5,895 nt of DNA from CAZEER01 sp964511215 (GTDB lineage Bacteria > Fidelibacterota > Marinisomatia > Marinisomatales > UBA1611): positions 1 to 5,895 of the forward strand of contig CAZEER010000098.1 of NCBI GenBank assembly GCA_964511215.1, in the 5' to 3' direction. The first letter of the stretch is position 1. Each line of letters starts with the position of its first letter. Shown one piece after another: positions 5,806 to 5,895 of the stretch. Under the pieces are notes generated by a model. The model did no database searches and was not told where the DNA came from. It worked only from the letters and a program-made list of their open reading frames with translations. The position numbers were made by a program, and so were the translations under genes.

Positions 5806-5895
5806 AGTTTAGAATTATTATGCAGAAAGGCTTAATTTTTGCGCTGTATCGCAGTGCCGGCCTGAAATTAGGCACGCAGGATTTTGGAAAATATT
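5806..5895 (-). promoter_or_regulatory. Upstream region of the cyclodeaminase-family gene; promoter not clearly resolved
   Basis: Reading on the minus strand, a -10-like CATAAT (5823-5818) lies about 28 bases before the start codon, but no good -35 element stands at the right distance. A short inverted repeat, GTGCC/GGCAC (5853-5857 and 5870-5874), with an alternative inner pairing GCCT/AGGC, lies further upstream and could be an activator or repressor site. The window ends before the next gene, so a divergent regulator just outside cannot be excluded. Confidence 0.3.

Overview
The window holds the 3' end of a serine tRNA gene, about 1.15 kb with no intact gene, a complete three-gene TRAP transporter operon on the + strand, and a convergent gene on the - strand for an ornithine cyclodeaminase/mu-crystallin family enzyme. 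It looks chromosomal and bacterial. The tRNA encodes its own CCA end, the transporter is a tripartite TRAP system of the DctP/DctQ/DctM type, and translation starts carry Shine-Dalgarno sequences. These traits fit a proteobacterium, perhaps a marine or host-associated one, but the sequence does not settle the taxon.

Layout: bases 1-54 are the end of tRNA-Ser, anticodon xCT and most likely GCT, with the long variable arm, T arm, acceptor strand and CCA. Bases 55 to about 770 have mid GC and no convincing gene, apart from a minus-strand reading frame broken by one TGA that may be a gene remnant. Bases 771-1163 are extremely AT-rich and lead into a candidate promoter and a perfect 14-bp inverted repeat just ahead of the operon. 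Bases 1231-4360 carry the substrate-binding protein, the small membrane subunit and the large membrane subunit. A strong hairpin followed by six T's lies between the first and second genes. Bases 4361-4680 are an AT-rich spacer between converging genes with no clear terminator. Bases 4681-5790 are the dehydrogenase-like gene, and its upstream region runs to the window end.

The binding protein should capture a small, probably carboxylate-bearing compound in the periplasm. The two membrane proteins would carry it inward, driven by a sodium or proton gradient. The neighbouring enzyme belongs to a family of NAD(P)-dependent enzymes that act on amino acids, imino acids or ketimines. A shared pathway is therefore possible but is not shown by the sequence. 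The enzyme gene is clearly more GC-rich than the transporter genes and is transcribed toward them, which argues against one operon and suggests the pieces may have different histories. I see no CRISPR array, intact insertion sequence, integrase or recognisable novel multi-gene system. The points most worth a second look are the changed active-site positions of the enzyme, the lysine tail of the binding protein, the operator-like palindrome and the composition mosaic beside the tRNA.
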